A DNA stretch of 6,121 bases from Thiotrichaceae bacterium (GTDB lineage Bacteria > Pseudomonadota > Gammaproteobacteria > Thiotrichales > Thiotrichaceae). The notes beneath the pieces are model-generated. The model saw nothing but the letters and a program-made list of their open reading frames with translations. It was not told the origin of the DNA and made no database searches. A program made the position numbers and the translations under genes. The first letter of the stretch is position 1; each line of letters opens with the position of its first letter. This document shows, piece after piece, positions 5,065-6,121 of the stretch. The stretch covers positions 1-6,121 of the forward strand of contig JALVEA010000003.1 in assembly GCA_027008665.1 (NCBI GenBank), written 5' to 3'.

Positions 5065-6121
5065 TCTTAAATCAAGATACCATCGTTGCGGTGGCAACTC
5101 CTTCAGGACGTGGAGGGGTTGGTATTATTCGTGTTTCAGGTGATTTATGCACTAAGATAGCGACGGCTATTATTGGTAATGTGCCACCGCCACGAAAAGC
5201 AATTTACACCGAGTTTAAATCTGAACAACAAGAAATACTTGATAGTGGTATTGCTATTTACTTCCCTGCTCCGCATTCCTTTACAGGTGAAGATGTGATT
5301 GAGTTTCAAGGGCATGGTGGTCCTATTGTTCTGGATATGGTGCTCAAATATTGTCTTTCTCTAGGGGCGCGTCTTGCTAGACCTGGGGAATTTTCAGAAC
5401 GTGCTTTTCTCAATGACAAGCTAGACCTAGCACAAGCAGAAGCTATTTCAGATCTTATTGATAGCAGTTCAGAACAAGCGGCACGTTCCGCACTTCGATC
5501 CCTTCAAGGACATTTCTCAGCAGCCATTAATGAGCTATTACAAGGATTAATAGAATTACGTGTCTACGTTGAAGCCGCCTTGGATTTTCCAGATGAAGAA
5601 ATCGATTTCCTTGCTGATACAGCCGTTACTGATCGTTTGGATAGAATTAAACAGCAATTACACACTATTTTTAACAAAGCAAAACAAGGTAGTTTGCTAC
5701 GTGAGGGAATGCAACTAGTGATTGTTGGCAAGCCCAATGCAGGGAAATCAAGTTTATTAAATGCCCTGTCGGGGAATGAAACCGCAATTGTCACCGAGGT
5801 TGCAGGAACGACCCGCGATGTATTGCGAGAAACCATTCATTTAGATGGAATGCCATTACATATTATCGACACCGCAGGATTAAGAGAAAGTGATGACCCT
5901 GTTGAAAAAATAGGTATACAACGTGCTTGGCAAGAAATAGAAAAAGCCGATCTAATTTTATTATTAATTGATGAAAGCGATCAGGATAGTGATGAAAATA
6001 AGAATCTTCTAAAACGTTTACCTAGCACATTAGCTGTTTTGCAAGTTGTTAATAAAATAGACCTTAGCAATACAAAATCGGGAAAATACGATCATAAAAT
6101 CTATATTTCAGCTAAACAGCA
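5061..6121 (+). CDS. mnmE: tRNA-modification GTPase MnmE, C-terminus beyond window
   Basis: MnmE, with MnmG, makes the aminomethyl-type modification of the wobble uridine at C5 in certain tRNAs, using methylene-tetrahydrofolate. The 353 codons present run to the window end; about 100 residues, including the C-terminal CxGK motif, are missing compared with E. coli (454). The N-terminal folate-binding domain starts DTIVAVATPSGRGGVGIIRV (6-25) and includes FTGEDVIEFQGHGG (74-87) and RPGEFSERAFLN (107-118). FPDEEIDF (176-183) ends the helical part before the GTPase domain: G1 GKPNAGKS (223-230), AGTTRDV (248-254, G2), G3 DTAG (270-273), G4 NKID (331-334) and G5 SAK (350-352). The ATG overlaps the yidC stop as ATGA, so translational coupling is likely; no good Shine-Dalgarno is close by. 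Confidence 0.98.
   Translation, partial: MILNQDTIVAVATPSGRGGVGIIRVSGDLCTKIATAIIGNVPPPRKAIYTEFKSEQQEILDSGIAIYFPAPHSFTGEDVIEFQGHGGPIVLDMVLKYCLSLGARLARPGEFSERAFLNDKLDLAQAEAISDLIDSSSEQAARSALRSLQGHFSAAINELLQGLIELRVYVEAALDFPDEEIDFLADTAVTDRLDRIKQQLHTIFNKAKQGSLLREGMQLVIVGKPNAGKSSLLNALSGNETAIVTEVAGTTRDVLRETIHLDGMPLHIIDTAGLRESDDPVEKIGIQRAWQEIEKADLILLLIDESDQDSDENKNLLKRLPSTLAVLQVVNKIDLSNTKSGKYDHKIYISAKQ

Noticed and set aside
5564..5836. Minus-strand 90-codon open frame
   Set aside because: Lies entirely inside mnmE on the opposite strand across the GTPase motif region; no independent support.

Overview
The window is a chromosomal replication-origin neighbourhood from an AT-rich gammaproteobacterium. 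DnaA, YidC and L34 all resemble gammaproteobacterial homologues such as those of Pseudomonas and E. coli, as recalled from memory. The gene order dnaN-dnaA / rpmH-rnpA-yidC-mnmE is the classic origin-linked cluster. I cannot name a genus from sequence alone. The low GC content and several substitutions in normally invariant motifs of DnaN and DnaA suggest a divergent lineage, possibly host-associated; that is inference.

Layout: 1-657 (minus) is the N-terminal 219 codons of dnaN, cut by the window edge. 658-962 is a gene-free origin (oriC) with eleven DnaA boxes. From left to right it holds an AT-rich stretch, five TAG trinucleotides, a short G-rich spacer, an isolated DnaA box, an IHF-type site and a 55-bp inverted repeat made of two five-box arrays. 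963-2354 (minus) is complete dnaA. 2355-2709 is the divergent control region, with one perfect DnaA box and a sigma70-like promoter facing rpmH. 2710-2844 is rpmH, 2906-3286 rnpA, 3352-5064 yidC, and 5061 to the end is mnmE without its C-terminus. All four are on the plus strand. yidD, which usually lies between rnpA and yidC, is absent.

How it works together: DnaA made from the minus-strand gene should bind the box arrays just downstream of its own gene. It should then open the AT-rich/TAG segment beside dnaN, where the helicase and the DnaN clamp begin replication. The plus-strand operon makes ribosomal protein L34, the protein subunit of RNase P, the YidC membrane insertase and the MnmE tRNA-modification GTPase. 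It runs in the same direction as the rightward fork, whereas dnaA itself runs against that fork if initiation occurs in 658-962.

The most unusual element is the origin. Its box array is a near-perfect long palindrome of strong boxes at 11-12 bp pitch. Its opening end (TAG repeats, box, 19 nt, IHF site) mirrors the E. coli oriC left half as I remember it, but it sits between dnaA and dnaN and contains no GATC site.
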